Shown here: in pieces, positions 1-10,876 of the stretch
Layout: every line of letters begins with the position of its first letter
Numbering within the stretch: position 1 is the first letter of the stretch
DNA from: Rhabditophanes sp. KR3021
Taxonomy: Eukaryota; Nematoda; Chromadorea; Rhabditida; Alloionematidae
DNA length: 64,000 bases
Direction of reading: 5' to 3'
Assembly: GCA_963281155.1 (NCBI GenBank)
Contig: CAUJLY010000001.1
Location: forward strand, 6,758,001-6,822,000
Made by a program: the position numbers and the translations under genes
Notes under the pieces: generated by a model
The model's input: the letters and a program-made list of their open reading frames with translations, nothing else
The model's database searches: none
What the model was told of the DNA's origin: nothing

Positions 1-21
1 TCGCCATTTTAGATCCAAAAT

Positions 22-1437
22 ATGGTGGAAACTAAGGACAAAAGGGTATCGTATGATAGCACATTCGTAAAGAATGTAGCTAATACTGTTGAAAAGGTGG
101 AAATATCACCGACAGCAGCTCAACTGATCGGCGATCAGGTCGCCTTAGATTTGAAAGCAGTCTTAGAACAAGCTGGAAAGTTCCAAAGACATGCTCGAAG
201 GCAAAAGATGGTTGGTGATGATTTTGAGAATGCCTTAGCTCATTTAGGTCATAACCCACAAACGGGATTTTCAATTGCGAATAGTGTTTCGATGTCTAGT
301 TATGGTCCTGGTGCTGAATCAGTTTCACTGTCAGGCACTAGAGAGGTCGATGTTAGGAAGTTGTATCAACCTGTCAACTCAGGCCCAAAGCCAATAGCGA
401 TGAGTTTACACGCTCACTGGTTAGTGATAGAAGGTGTTCAACCATTGATACCAGAAAATCCGGCCCCCGAAATCCTTCCACATACACTTGAAAAGAAAAA
501 AGACGGTCGTAAACATGAAAGATCCATTTCCGATTCACCTTACCTAATAGGATCCGTAACTAAAGACTTACTAAAGACTGAACAAGTCCAAATAAAAACA
601 ACCACAACTCATTCTATCTCCCTGGAGCAGCAAATATTTTTCAACAAAATAATGGAATTAATTATATCATCTTCTGCTGAGCAACAACGCCTAGAAGCTA
701 TTACTACATTAAGGAATGACTGTGGGTTGCAGCCACTAGTGCCACGTTTTGTGTGTGCTATTGTAGATGGTATCTGCATCAACTTGGTTGCATTCAGCAT
801 GAATTTGATTGGTTATTTGTTAAGAGCATTGCAAGCCTTGAATCAAAATCCTAATGTCGACTTAGAGGAATGTCTGCATCAAGTTGTGCCTTCAGTTATT
901 TCTTGTATTGTTAGTACACAGTTGACTAAATGTCCGGAAGTTGAGGACCATTGGGTGTTAAGGACATTTGCAACGGATCTGTTGGTTGATATTGTTAATG
1001 AGTACAAGATGAATAGGGATTTGCTGCCACGAATTATTAAGATCCTGTGTACACCATGGAGTAGAAAGGATGAGTCGCTTAATACTTTGTATGGAAGTTT
1101 GTTTGCTTTGCATAAGTTGGAGTTTAGTGTAAGTAGATGAGAAAGCTTGCGATTAATTAATATTTAAACATTTTAGTGCTATGAAAAGATTTTATGGTAC
1201 AGGTTGAAAGAACTTTATGAAATAGTACGCAAACAAACTATACCAACAGAAAGAAGAGAGCCGACTAAGGTGCGAACTTGCAATGACAAGTTGAATGAAT
1301 TGCTATTGGTCATATTTGAGCATCATATCCAGACAACGAATGCAAATCCGGCATCATTTGAGGATTACAAAAAGATGTTTGGTCCTTTTGGAAAAGATGT
1401 TCAACAACACCATGCCAGTATTAAAACTTTACCATAA
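22..1437 (+). CDS. TAF6: Transcription initiation factor TFIID subunit 6 (TAF6)
   Basis: TAF6 is a histone-fold subunit of TFIID (and SAGA-like complexes) that pairs with TAF9 in the nucleus. Two exons, 22-1128 and 1177-1437, join in phase 0 and give 455 aa. The N-terminal ~75 residues form a histone fold (SPTAAQLIGDQVALDLK; RHARRQKMVGDDFENAL), followed by the TAF6 signature LHAHWLVIEGVQPLIPENP near residue 130. The C-terminal half, from about residue 205, matches the TAF6 HEAT-repeat domain. The intron is 48 nt, GT-AG. An acceptor-like TTTTAG ends 9 nt before the ATG, so the mRNA may be trans-spliced. The protein is at the short end for the family because the C-terminal tail is brief. The gene converges on the CUT-domain gene, 318 bp away. 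The intergenic gap holds an AATAAA at 1591. Identification is firm. Confidence 0.93.
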
Positions 1438-1755
1438 AATCGAAGACGATCACAAGTCGTTTCAAAGGGAAAATATGAATTCGATGTTTTTCTCAAGAAA
1501 ATTTATATTATTCAGTGTATTACTATTATTCAATAAATTTTTTTTATATTACCACCTTTCGTTTTGCCTTGTTATACACACTAAAATAATAATAAATGCA
1601 AAATAAGAAGTGTAAACAGTTTTATTAAGAAGAATTATTTCAGCTTGAGAAAGTGGCGAAATAATGCCTATAGAAAAGAAAGTAATTAATTGCAATTACT
1701 CATCAATAAACCCGATTGTAAGAATGAATAATATTATATAACTAAAAAGTGTAAA

Positions 1756-3546
1756 TTACTTAGTATGTTTTTCCTTAGCAACACGAACACGTTCGGAGTC
1801 ACTTAATTTGAGCCATCCTTGGATGATTCGGAAATGCCTTTCTCTTCTTTTGTAAAGTCTCCATGGTTTTTTGGCCATCAGCATACGAGAGAAGGTAGTT
1901 GGATGGACGCCAAGGATATTTTCGGCAAATTCGGCCCGAGTTATCTTGTTCTTAGTGATACTGTCTTCGATCAACTTCCAAAGGAAAGCTGACTGCTCAT
2001 CTGTGACTTCTTGAACATTAAATGAATAATCTACTTCGAATGGCACACAAAATTTAGTTTCACTTGGATTCATATTAAGTGTTTGATCTTCGTGCAATTT
2101 GTTTTGCAAAAATCTGATGTTGTCACTGTACAATTGAACCTGAGAAGTATAAATTTGTTCCACTTTTGTAATTTCATTCCTTAAAATCTGTTCCTCTTCG
2201 TCTCTTTCCTTTGATTCTGCTTCAGTTAGACCTTCTTTGTTGCGAAGGTTTTCCAATTGTTCCCTGAAATATTGGGCTCTTCCCTTACAACTTCTTTCAA
2301 CTTCACGTAAGCCATGGTCTAATACGCCGAATCTACTTTGATCGCAATCAAAGTCACTATCATTTAAGTTATTTAGGGCAAGTGAAATTCGTTCATCCAC
2401 TGTTAGTGACAGAAAGTATTGCATGATGAAATAGTATTTAGTGTTTAAACGTTTAGCTGTTTTTGAATCATCGAATTGTAAGATTTCGTTAAACACATCC
2501 TCTGAACATCCAAGGATATTTTCGGCATAATCTGATTTACTAATTCCATTTGCATGCAGATCTAAGAGAGTATATTTGCAAACTTCAAATGGATCCAGAA
2601 TATCGCTCGAAGATTCTAGAAAACTTTTATTATTAAATATAAAGAAATCAAACTTACCATATAAGTTAAGCCCGACAATAGATTCAGGCTGAATCTTATC
2701 GTTTGCGTCCGTCTTCGTAATACTATTGTTGAACTGCTCTTGTAAAATGTTCAAGACATCCGAATTAGACTTATCATTATAGTTCCTTCCATTAATAGGC
2801 AAACACTGTCTAATTTTCTCAGCTTGAGGTAACTGCAAAAATTGTTTCATAATAACATAGGGTAATTGCCGTACAGGAATAGATTCTAAGGGGGCATTTT
2901 CTTTAAAAATTCTTTTTAGCATAATTTCTGAACAATTGAGAATGTTATTGGCAAAGGATTTGGGTGTGATGTTTATTAATGTTAATTGTTGGGCAACGTC
3001 GTTGCAAATAAGTTGGGTTTCAAAGATTGAGGGATCATTAGTAGATTTTAGTGGAGTTGTAGTGGAAGAAATTATATTTGAACAGTGATTGGTGCTGGAA
3101 GAGGATTCGGGACTATAATACTTGAAGTTTGAATAAAGAGGCACCCTTACTCCAGGTTCTAGCCCAGGTTTTGTTGTTAAAGCGTCCTTGGTTATCTGAT
3201 TCATGATTTTAAATCCGCCAGCAACGCCTAAAGGTAAAGAATCGTCTTTAAACTGTGGGAATGCTAAATTAAACCAACTACTACAGGCAGATTTGGTCGA
3301 AGCAGGACTTTGATGGAGCGGAGACTTACTGTCAGAATCGTCTTTATCTTCCATGCCGTCATCTTCCTCATCGTAAATTCCGTTTTGCATCATCATATCC
3401 AAATGACTGGTCTCCTCTGCATCAAGTTGAGCAGTGCAGAGCTTCTTTTTTAATTTCCTTAGTTTACAAAAGAAGGACTTGGTTTGGTCCCTGTAAACGG
3501 CACGAAGCTCCGATATCTCTTGTTTAATCTCCTGTACCGAACTCAT
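1756..3546 (-). CDS. Protein with three CUT-like domains and no homeodomain
   Basis: An intronless ORF of 596 aa. The N terminus (to ~40) is a Lys-rich helical segment, then an acidic patch (EEDDGMEDKDDSDS). Three blocks resemble the CUT DNA-binding domain. The first is near residues 185-250 (VAQQLTLINITPKSFANNIL). The second is near 320-395 (ISKSDYAENILGCSEDVFNEIL). The third is near 525-596 (ITRAEFAENILGVHPTTFSR, then PWRLYKRRERHFRIIQGWL). A helical linker of about 80 residues precedes the last one. In CUX, SATB and ONECUT proteins CUT domains accompany a homeodomain; here the chain stops right after the third CUT block, so no homeodomain follows. CUT-only proteins are known in nematodes. 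The likely role is a nuclear sequence-specific DNA-binding regulator; targets cannot be inferred. The first two blocks are divergent and could have lost DNA contacts. Confidence 0.75.
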   Translation of the reverse strand: MSSVQEIKQEISELRAVYRDQTKSFFCKLRKLKKKLCTAQLDAEETSHLDMMMQNGIYDEEDDGMEDKDDSDSKSPLHQSPASTKSACSSWFNLAFPQFKDDSLPLGVAGGFKIMNQITKDALTTKPGLEPGVRVPLYSNFKYYSPESSSSTNHCSNIISSTTTPLKSTNDPSIFETQLICNDVAQQLTLINITPKSFANNILNCSEIMLKRIFKENAPLESIPVRQLPYVIMKQFLQLPQAEKIRQCLPINGRNYNDKSNSDVLNILQEQFNNSITKTDANDKIQPESIVGLNLYGKFDFFIFNNKSFLESSSDILDPFEVCKYTLLDLHANGISKSDYAENILGCSEDVFNEILQFDDSKTAKRLNTKYYFIMQYFLSLTVDERISLALNNLNDSDFDCDQSRFGVLDHGLREVERSCKGRAQYFREQLENLRNKEGLTEAESKERDEEEQILRNEITKVEQIYTSQVQLYSDNIRFLQNKLHEDQTLNMNPSETKFCVPFEVDYSFNVQEVTDEQSAFLWKLIEDSITKNKITRAEFAENILGVHPTTFSRMLMAKKPWRLYKRRERHFRIIQGWLKLSDSERVRVAKEKHTK

Positions 3547-5224
3547 ATTATGTCCAAAAATACTAACGCTAATCTATAATATAAAATATAAAGTAAATAA
3601 AATGCATGCACGTCAGAGAAGTTGTGTAAAGCTGTGCATTAATAATAACTATCAACATAAAATGCTTTGTCATTCCTTCTTGTCTCGCACCAATACTCAA
3701 AAGAATTGTTTTGTGCAATGCAAGATTGATAAAATGAAATTAAGTTTTCTAATGCACTTTTTATATGCGATCGTTTATGCTAGGAAAAGATTTGGATATT
3801 ATGTTGGTGCATTGTAAATATACACTACTGTCAATGATGATATAAAGTGCTACTATATTTCACTGGTTAGTAATGCAAGAAGAATGAGGAAAATGATGTT
3901 AAATTTTAGTCGCATTTTAAAATCATAAAATATAGATAGATGAATATGTTAATGATGGTCACGTGTAAATGCAATCGCATTCGGAATTCACTTTTGACAC
4001 AAACAAATACTTAACAGATGGCAACAATTGGTAGCAAAAAGACGTTTAAAATTTAACAAAAAATGGTCAAAGGTTACATGTAACAGAAAATATGGTGTAA
4101 TGGTATAATATTAGATGGTTTAGATGTACATATTCATGATATGGAAAATGTGCATGGTTGACGCATTTTAAAGGGGCAAGAAAAGTGTTATACAAATTCG
4201 TGCATATAAAAATATAATGCAGGCACATTTATAAGAATGGGCTGTGTTCAACTAAATTTATAAATGATGAACAAATAGTAGTCTGCATTGTGCAAAAGAC
4301 TACTCTTGATTTGGTGGGAAAGAGTGTGTTTGTTGGTATCTTAATTTTGGTTTGTGCAGCATAGACAATTCTACTGAGGTCACAGTCTCAAGATTAGACT
4401 CTATAACTGACATACGAGTTTTCAACATCATTATTAATTAAATGCAAGATTACAATATGTTGTCGTTGATGCGCTTTAATATTAACATTTTGGGCGCGTT
4501 TCAGTGGCAAGGATGATACGTAAAAGGGTAGAATTAGGAAAATAGAATTGAAAAACAAGTCACATAAAAACAACTTTCTTGCATTTTAAAAATATACGTT
4601 TTGTATGTGTGTGCTGTAAGTAAGTGAGTATATTTACATATCATTTGTCCATCAAATGAAGCATTTAATTTGGGGCAAAATGCACAAACGGGGTAAATAA
4701 ATAAAGAGAAGTTTATGTGGAAGGAATGTAATGAAAGGACAGCCATTATTTAGTATATCTTGTGCGAGATAAGTTGCTGAATATTAGTAACTCATTCGAG
4801 ATGAGTCACTTAAGGCGTTTGGAGAAGATGAATTAGATGCGGGTTAGTGCACAAATAAGAGTTTGCTGTTGTTAATATGAAAAAATGGATGTTACATTAT
4901 CTGCATAATATGTGTGTAATATTATGTAGAAATAGTTTGAGTCTGGAGTAAATCTACTTACTTGTACTAACATATTGGAAATACATAACGTAATTTGCAC
5001 CAAATAACACAGATGGTTAAAGTTTAAAAGCATTTTAAAAGGTACATTATTTTAGCACAGCTTTATCTATCTGCAAAAAGTATTTTTGGGGCAGATTGTT
5101 TTGGTTTAAAATAAATACATAATAAATAAGTGTAGCTTTAGAGTGAATAGACAATTATTGTTTTTAAGGCATACTTTAATCGCTTTTTTATTTGGCAAAA
5201 ATGGAACACATGTTTTTTAAATGG
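3547..5224. other. Intergenic, no gene seen
   Basis: About 1.7 kb of AT-rich sequence between a minus-strand promoter (CUT gene) and the 3' end of the DUF19-like gene. Short open frames at 3602-3817 (+) and 4534-4746 (-) have no signal peptide with downstream support, no splice context and no recognisable motif. I treat them as chance. No repeat or RNA gene stood out. Confidence 0.5.
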
Positions 5225-5889
5225 TTAAACTCCAATGCTTCCCTTATTCATAGCCGCCTTAATCATATTTACGGTCTCGTCTCCACAACGGCTTCTAGCC
5301 AACTCGGCAATGCATTCAATTCCCCTTTGTCTGTTTTCATGTTCATGCTCAACGATCCCGTAAATTACTTTTTTGGCTTTGCATACAAAGTTGGAAATAA
5401 AGGAGCTTTCGACTGTAAGAAAGAAACATTTGATTTGGCGGAAGGTGTCCCAGTTAATTACACCAGAAACAGAACACGAATCTTCTATCTGACTAAAGAA
5501 GAAGTCATAAATCTGAGTTGCAGGCTTGTCATCTGATGCCATCATTTCCAAATATTCGTCATTAAAGCAATTGCTATCAGGTCCAAAACACGTTCTAAAA
5601 TTTCTGGCAAAGTTACAAACTTGACTTGGTCCATACGAATTTTGCTGCGCCTCAAGTTTACTAGACATCCTATCTAAATGATAAACAGAAGGGAATTTCC
5701 TCTCACTAGTCAATTCGGTGTCTCCGAGCTTAAGAAAATTCTCAACACATCTAGTGAGCTTCTAAATGAAAATTTAATAATCTTATAATAAATGTTTATT
5801 AAACATACTGTTGTAACAGAATAACTGCACAAATGTCCATCAACAATTATAAAAAACAAATTAAATAAAAGGAAAGATTTGGCTAGCAT
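5225..5889 (-). CDS. Small secreted Cys-rich protein, DUF19-like
   Basis: Two exons (5809-5889 and 5225-5761) are joined in phase 0 across a 47-nt GTATGT...TTTAG intron, giving 205 aa. The ATG at 5889 starts a clear signal peptide (MLAKSFLLFNLFFIIVDG). The mature part carries spaced cysteines (TRCVENFL, QVCNFARNFRTCFGPDSNCF, DSCSV, IKCFFLTV, FVCKAKKV, IECIAELARSRCGDE). This fits the disulfide-rich helical T20D4.11/DUF19-type fold that is common in secreted nematode proteins. The match is by cysteine pattern and length only, so the family name is tentative. Longer upstream reading frames have no ATG. It is probably extracellular; the ligand is unknown. It is divergent from the EB-like gene at 6389 across a 500-bp gap. 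Confidence 0.6.
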
Positions 5890-6346
5890 TATAGATGTTA
5901 TATGAATGAAGACGACACAACCAAGCAAATATTAATAAAAAGCCTTTCTGCCCTAACTTTCACCAATTTAAAGAGCTTTACTGATTATCATATGTTTTTT
6001 AAAGTAAATTTTCTAGAGATTGATGACATTCTTATGAATATGATTAGTGTAATAAAGTGACGTTGGCAAATATAAAGGTACATCTAACTTTATGCCTAGA
6101 AAATGTTGAAATATATGTTGATACTTAAGCCATAGTTTAATTGGATCTTTAAAAGATGCAAGTAATATCCATTTGAATTAATTTATTGACACGAACACAT
6201 TTTTGCAAATTAATTCACACCTTTCCCAAAGCAAACACTCATGTGTTACCGATTTTTGAAAGTTTTATGAGACAAATATTTTTAACGTGAGGTGAATGCG
6301 TGGTAACGTTGTAGTTTCAGCTGTTGAAAAAAAAGAAAATGGCACA

Positions 6347-6355
6347 TATATAAAG
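6347..6355 (+). promoter_or_regulatory. TATA box of the EB-like gene
   Basis: TATATAAAG lies 34 nt upstream of the ATG at 6389. The transcription start should therefore fall a few bases before the start codon, which implies a very short 5' leader. Three other secreted-protein genes in the window have the same layout. Confidence 0.5.
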
Positions 6356-6388
6356 AGATCAGGTCAAAAAGTAGATATCAAAAAAACG

Positions 6389-7036
6389 ATGAGGACTTTC
6401 TGTATTTTATTAATTTCTTTTATGGCTATAGAAGCTTCAAGTGTAGGCTTGTTTGAAGATTGCCTTTTTGACCCGTGTAGCGACGGATTGGTTTGTACAC
6501 GGAGATCTAAAATTTGTGTCAAAGCCTGTACAAAGGAAACCGAATGTCCGGGATCGACATGCGGTTTTTTTTCAACCGGAGTTTATGGGATGAGTGATAT
6601 ACGCTATTGTGTCGTAGCTGACGAACCCAATTGTTCTGACAATTCAACTTGTGCATTGAATCATGCTTGCAGTAAATTCTCCGCTAATTGCAATTTCCTT
6701 GGATTTACTGATCAAGCTCAGATTGGTGACAACTGTGCAAGTGGGACAAATAAATGTGCCGCTGGATTAGTGTGCAATCCAACCGTATTATTCAATGTGA
6801 AAGACTCCTTAACTTTTACATGCACTCAACAGTGTTCTTCATCAGATGATTGCGTGAACGGAGGTGGTCAATTCTATTGCAACACTTGTGGAACTGATGT
6901 TTCAAAACTTACTCCGGCTAAATACTGTGAAGTTCATTTTTCGAAGAGGTGTGTAACAAATTACGAATGTCCAGCAAATAGCTTTTGTAATTTGAAAACT
7001 CTTCAGTGTATCCAGCCTCCTAACTTCTGTTTTTAG
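6389..7036 (+). CDS. Secreted Cys-rich protein with EB-like modules
   Basis: A single exon encodes 215 aa. MRTFCILLISFMAIEASS is a good signal peptide, which decides the start; the in-frame codons upstream lie before the TATA box. The mature chain has about 26 Cys in repeated modules of the type CxxxPCSDGLVCTRRSKICVKAC and CPANSFCNLKTLQCIQPP, resembling nematode EB/Cys-rich repeats. The middle module contains FYCNTCGTD and KYCEVHFSKRC. It is predicted extracellular and disulfide-bonded; the partner is unknown. A truncated paralogue of its C-terminal half lies at 8868-9095, so the gene was locally duplicated. AATAAA-type motifs lie just downstream (for example near 7115). The family label is tentative; secretion and Cys-rich nature are directly visible. 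Confidence 0.75.
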   Translation: MRTFCILLISFMAIEASSVGLFEDCLFDPCSDGLVCTRRSKICVKACTKETECPGSTCGFFSTGVYGMSDIRYCVVADEPNCSDNSTCALNHACSKFSANCNFLGFTDQAQIGDNCASGTNKCAAGLVCNPTVLFNVKDSLTFTCTQQCSSSDDCVNGGGQFYCNTCGTDVSKLTPAKYCEVHFSKRCVTNYECPANSFCNLKTLQCIQPPNFCF

Positions 7037-7600
7037 TTTATTTATACGTATTTATGATAATAATACATTTTTTATAATTACCTTTTATTAAACAGTTTAT
7101 TTTTAACCCTTTAAATAAATACAAAGATAATAAACAAAGTTTAATAGGAAGGTTTATTCAAAATTATATGTTATATATTATTAAAGTTTGACATTCTAAA
7201 TATAAATAGTCATTTTTACTGTTTATTTAAACCATAAAATTAGTTATATGGTTTTTATCAAAGAAGTGGTCCGACACAATAATGCACCATTAAATTGCCT
7301 ATCGAATGGCTATAATTACAATATTTTGACACAAGGGATATATTGAGATTCAGCTCACTTTATGTAGCAACATACACTTTTTAATAAAAATGCAAGTTTT
7401 TTACCTCTCAATGTCATGATTATTTAAATTACACAAAACTATTAAAACAATATATTTATTTATTCCTTATCAAAAAACGTAGCACGCATTGAGTGAAAAC
7501 TTATTATTAAATCATTTTTTTCAATAGTTGGTAACGATTGAAGTCTAGACAAATCTTTATTTATTATGCTATGCAAAGCTTCCTGACCTTGTTCTGAAAA
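7037..7600. other. Intergenic, AT-rich
   Basis: The 3' flank of the EB-like gene holds several AATAAA-like motifs. No coding signal was seen before the decayed ORF that follows. Confidence 0.4.
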
Positions 7601-7605
7601 AAGCA

Positions 7606-8720
7606 TTAAAGTACCATGTAGCTCAAGTTGATCCAAAGCATGGCAAAAAAGAGTGTATGCCTTGGGGTGATGGTAAATTCCCTACTATACGAGCCATTTT
7701 TGTAAGCATTTATCAAATCATTCAAAACTTCTCTTAATTTATCCTTGTCATCAGGAACGGCTTTAAGAACTAAATCATACGCCACAGACAAGCATTTTAA
7801 TATTGTTTTCATGTTTACCATTTTTTCACAACCATTAGGTAATGTGTTATGTATTTATCAACATTTTTCATAAGTTTTTTAACATGATTTCCAGAAAATA
7901 GCTCCCAATAGTTTCTCATTCGAATTCCAATTTTTTTGTAAAAAGTAATAAGTCTTTTTTCGTAAACAGCATTTAGAAGAGGCTTGATTTTGGAATTAAT
8001 ATCAAAATTGAGACCCATTGTAATATGCAAAAGGGGCGTGATGATGTTTTCATATTGAATTGGCATTAAAGGAACATCTTTGATTCCAACTTTCTGTAAC
8101 TCTTCGAATGAAGTTTCAGGATCATCATTCATACATCTTTTAGGCTAATTTGGTTCAAGATTTCTCCACTTTGTCTTCTCGTTTTTGTGATAAATGGTTT
8201 CTTCATTATTAGTTAAAGTACGGCTATAATATTTGCAATATTAGCAAAAGAAATTTGAATTTTGTCCAGAAAATCCCATCAAGTTGTAGATGAATATAAA
8301 GTCACCAGAAAGGAAGTATTTGATATTACAATTAATATTATCAAATGACACAACAGTACAGTCTTCAAGTTGTTTAATCACCGAACCATTTGACATGCCA
8401 TCATGGTTAGTGGCTAAAAAGTAATCCATGAATGTTCGGTTGTCTGCCCCATCCAATCACGGATAAAGCTTTGTACGAATTATTTTCATGGTTGATTTGT
8501 GATTCCTTTTCCTTTGTCACCAATGAGACATATCTTTGCTTCAATGGTTGATGAGTCTATTCTTGAATAGATCAAATTTTTAGCTTTATACAAGTTTTCA
8601 ATCTATTCTGGAGAATTTCTTTTACATCAGAAGCAACAGATCCAGTCATTCCATTCTTTTCAATCGTAATATATTTTCCTAAAGACTTGAGTTGATAAAT
8701 TTAAGAAAACTTGAGTATGG
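7606..8720 (-). pseudogene. Decayed transposase-like ORF
   Basis: On the minus strand, fragments of one protein run through successive frames with many stops and shifts. In order, from about 8720 down, they include LKSLGKYITIEKNGMTGSVA, then ICLIGDKGKG, then MDGADNRTFMDYF and YFLSGDFIFIYNLMGFSGQN, then ITPLLHITMGLNFDI and LKCLSVAYDLVLKAV. The order GDKG..., GDxxFxxxxxGxSGQ, PLLHIxxGL is what I remember from large transposase-like ORFs scattered in animal genomes, so I read this as a dead mobile-element gene. I could not find terminal inverted repeats or a target-site duplication. It sits exactly where the 5' half of the second EB-like gene should be, so it may have disrupted that copy. No intact product is possible. 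Confidence 0.45.
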
Positions 8721-8867
8721 AGAAAAAGGAACTTTAATACTGATTGGTCTGTTAAAAACATAGAATTAATACTCCTATTCCTCTTACGACTGGAAGTACT
8801 AAAAGAATTGTACTATCAAGTACTTAAAACCATCTACAAGAGTAATTACCTAACAATCGTCATAAAT

Positions 8868-9095
8868 TCAGTAAACCGGCAAATCTTTACTTGCTCCGAA
8901 CCATGTAATAACGACAGTCAATGTCGCCATGGAGCTAGTAATTTCTATTGTACTGTTTGTGGAATTGATGCTGTGACAAAGGAAAGAGTCCGTTATTGTG
9001 AAGTTCACTTTAAGAAATCTTGTGCAAATGGAACAGGGGAGCGTCAATTGAAAAGTTTGCAATCTGTTCCCAAGTCTACTTTTTGTCTTAATTAG
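8868..9095 (+). pseudogene. Truncated second copy of the EB-like secreted gene
   Basis: This is the 3' half of a paralogue of the gene at 6389. It has FTCSEPCNNDSQC, then NFYCTVCGIDAVTKERVRYC and EVHFKKSCANG, aligning with FTCTQQCSSSDDC, QFYCNTCGTDVSKLTPAKYC and EVHFSKRC. The last module is degraded (it lacks the CPANSFC block) and ends STFCLN*. No signal peptide or upstream Cys modules are present; instead the decayed transposase-like ORF lies just upstream. The open frame extends back to 8808 but without homology. It is most simply a duplicate truncated by insertion, though an unidentified upstream exon cannot be excluded. Confidence 0.65.
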
Positions 9096-10561
9096 TAATT
9101 TGAATGCAATTTACTAAAATATTCACAGTAAACCATTCTTAAAATTCATTTCAAAACCCCATTCTAAATCATTAAAACTCATTTAACCCCATTTTTTCAA
9201 CAAAGCTAAATATCATCATTTTAACCAAAACAAAAACAACGCAACTATTTACAATGCCTCATATTTCATTTACTTAAAAACAAAATCAACAATCTTCAAT
9301 TTCAAAAACATCTGTTGCATTTCCCCAAAGCTGTTCATTAAACATCATTACAATTTAATGAAAACACTTCGGTGCTTGCAACCCATCTCCATCTTTAAAA
9401 AACCACAGATTAATTAAATTATTACACAAAGAATAACAGAAAACTAATTTTAGAAAAATGCCAAAATCCTTTTGCTAAATGAAATCAATCTTTTCGAAAG
9501 TTAGGGCGTAATTTGTCAAATGACTTGCTAATTTTCAAATAAGGTCATTTGAATTAATTCCAGTGATCTCGTTTACATTTTTGTGGTAACTTTTTTTTCA
9601 TTTACGTGCAATGATGTGATACAATTTATTCTCAGACAACTTTTAATTGAAGACCAATTAATTCTAATGTAAAAATAAAGGTTCAAATGTGTTACTAATT
9701 TAAGAAGATCCATCTGTGAAGTTAACAATTTTAGTTTATGTCAACAACTCCCTTTTATTTTTAGTGTTTATTATTCAGTGTATTTTAAATTAACAAAAAC
9801 CAAAGGTCTTTTATAATTTTTTATTTGATATGGTACGGTGGGTTCTTGCAACACTTTTGACGTTTCGGCTTTTATTTAATTATAAATAGGAAAGTGTCAC
9901 TTTGATAGTGAGGGGAAAAGCAGCTTTTAACTTAAAAATAGTGTTCCGAATAACCACGTAACTTTGCACAATTAAGCTTTTTGCCATCATCTTCTTTTAA
10001 CTTTACAAAGACAACTGTTTTAATCCTGCTACACTTCCAGATGGGTCAATCTTATGATTTAAATTAAAATATGATTAAGCAGTTGATTACTTACTAGATC
10101 TTTGCAATCATTTACAATTAATCACAAGAATCGACATAAGGATATTGGGAAAACCAAAAGCATATAAAATAAACAAAATGATTCAAACTGTCATAATAGA
10201 AAGCGATATTCTTGACGTGTCATAGTTCGTATTCCCCCACACTTATTTGTGAAACTCAAAATTTGAGATTAAAGTGAATGTATCATATTATTTTAATTCA
10301 AATACTTCCTTACGACTTTTGTCAACTGGCTTTTTTAGATGAAATTTTATATGCAACAGAGAAAAATGACAAATGATAACAATAATAATAGGTCATTACA
10401 AGTTTAATGAGGCTGTAATGACGTCGACGATGATATCTGGAAAAACATAAAGTGCTTAAGCACAAACAGAAAGATTGACGAGTGTGGAAAGCTATTAATA
10501 AGAGTTATCATGTCTTTTTTCTTGAGATACCCGTAAAATGTAGTAGTTGACAAAATTTGAA
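9096..10561. other. Intergenic, no gene seen
   Basis: About 1.5 kb of AT-rich sequence. I see no long open frame, repeat array or RNA gene. It separates the EB-like relic from the convergent end of the small membrane-protein gene. Confidence 0.45.
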
Positions 10562-10876
10562 TTAGATCATTGTGATTCCTTTCATATTCTTGTCCGGAAC
10601 AATTGAGTCTTCGTCATCTTCATCTATGGATAAAGTAGTGTATTCACACTCATTTTGTCTTTCTTCCTTTTCACGTTGTTTTTTAGATAAACGCTTTCTC
10701 TTGATACAGATATAACAATGCGTTACAACAAAGCAACAACTGAAAATAAGGGCACCACCCATCATAAACAGGCATACTGCAATTATAACAGACTCCAAGT
10801 CGGTTCCAAGTGGAGTATATGCATTAGTATTAGGTGAAAATTGAGTTCCGATAAATGTAGCAGTAGAAGAAGTCAT
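10562..10876 (-). CDS. Small single-pass membrane protein, unknown
   Basis: An uninterrupted 104-aa ORF from the ATG at 10876; reading further upstream has no ATG. Residues ~1-27 are Ser/Thr-rich (MTSSTATFIGTQFSPNTNAY). A strong transmembrane segment (VIIAVCLFMMGGALIFSCCF) follows, then a juxtamembrane Cys/Lys cluster (CYICIKRKRLSKKQREKEER) and an acidic cytosolic tail (LSIDEDDEDSIVPD). The positive charge after the helix suggests N-out/C-in topology without a cleaved signal peptide (type III). The CC...C...C near the membrane could be palmitoylated. No family was recognised. It is a plausible real gene given its composition, but there is no independent support. Confidence 0.5.
   Translation of the reverse strand: MTSSTATFIGTQFSPNTNAYTPLGTDLESVIIAVCLFMMGGALIFSCCFVVTHCYICIKRKRLSKKQREKEERQNECEYTTLSIDEDDEDSIVPDKNMKGITMI

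Noticed and set aside
3602..3817. Short plus-strand ORF (71 aa)
   Set aside because: AT-rich chance frame in the CUT-gene upstream region; no homology-like motif, signal peptide or splice context.
5192..5536. 114-aa plus-strand ORF
   Set aside because: Antisense shadow of the DUF19-like gene, whose signal peptide, intron and Cys pattern make the minus strand the coding one.
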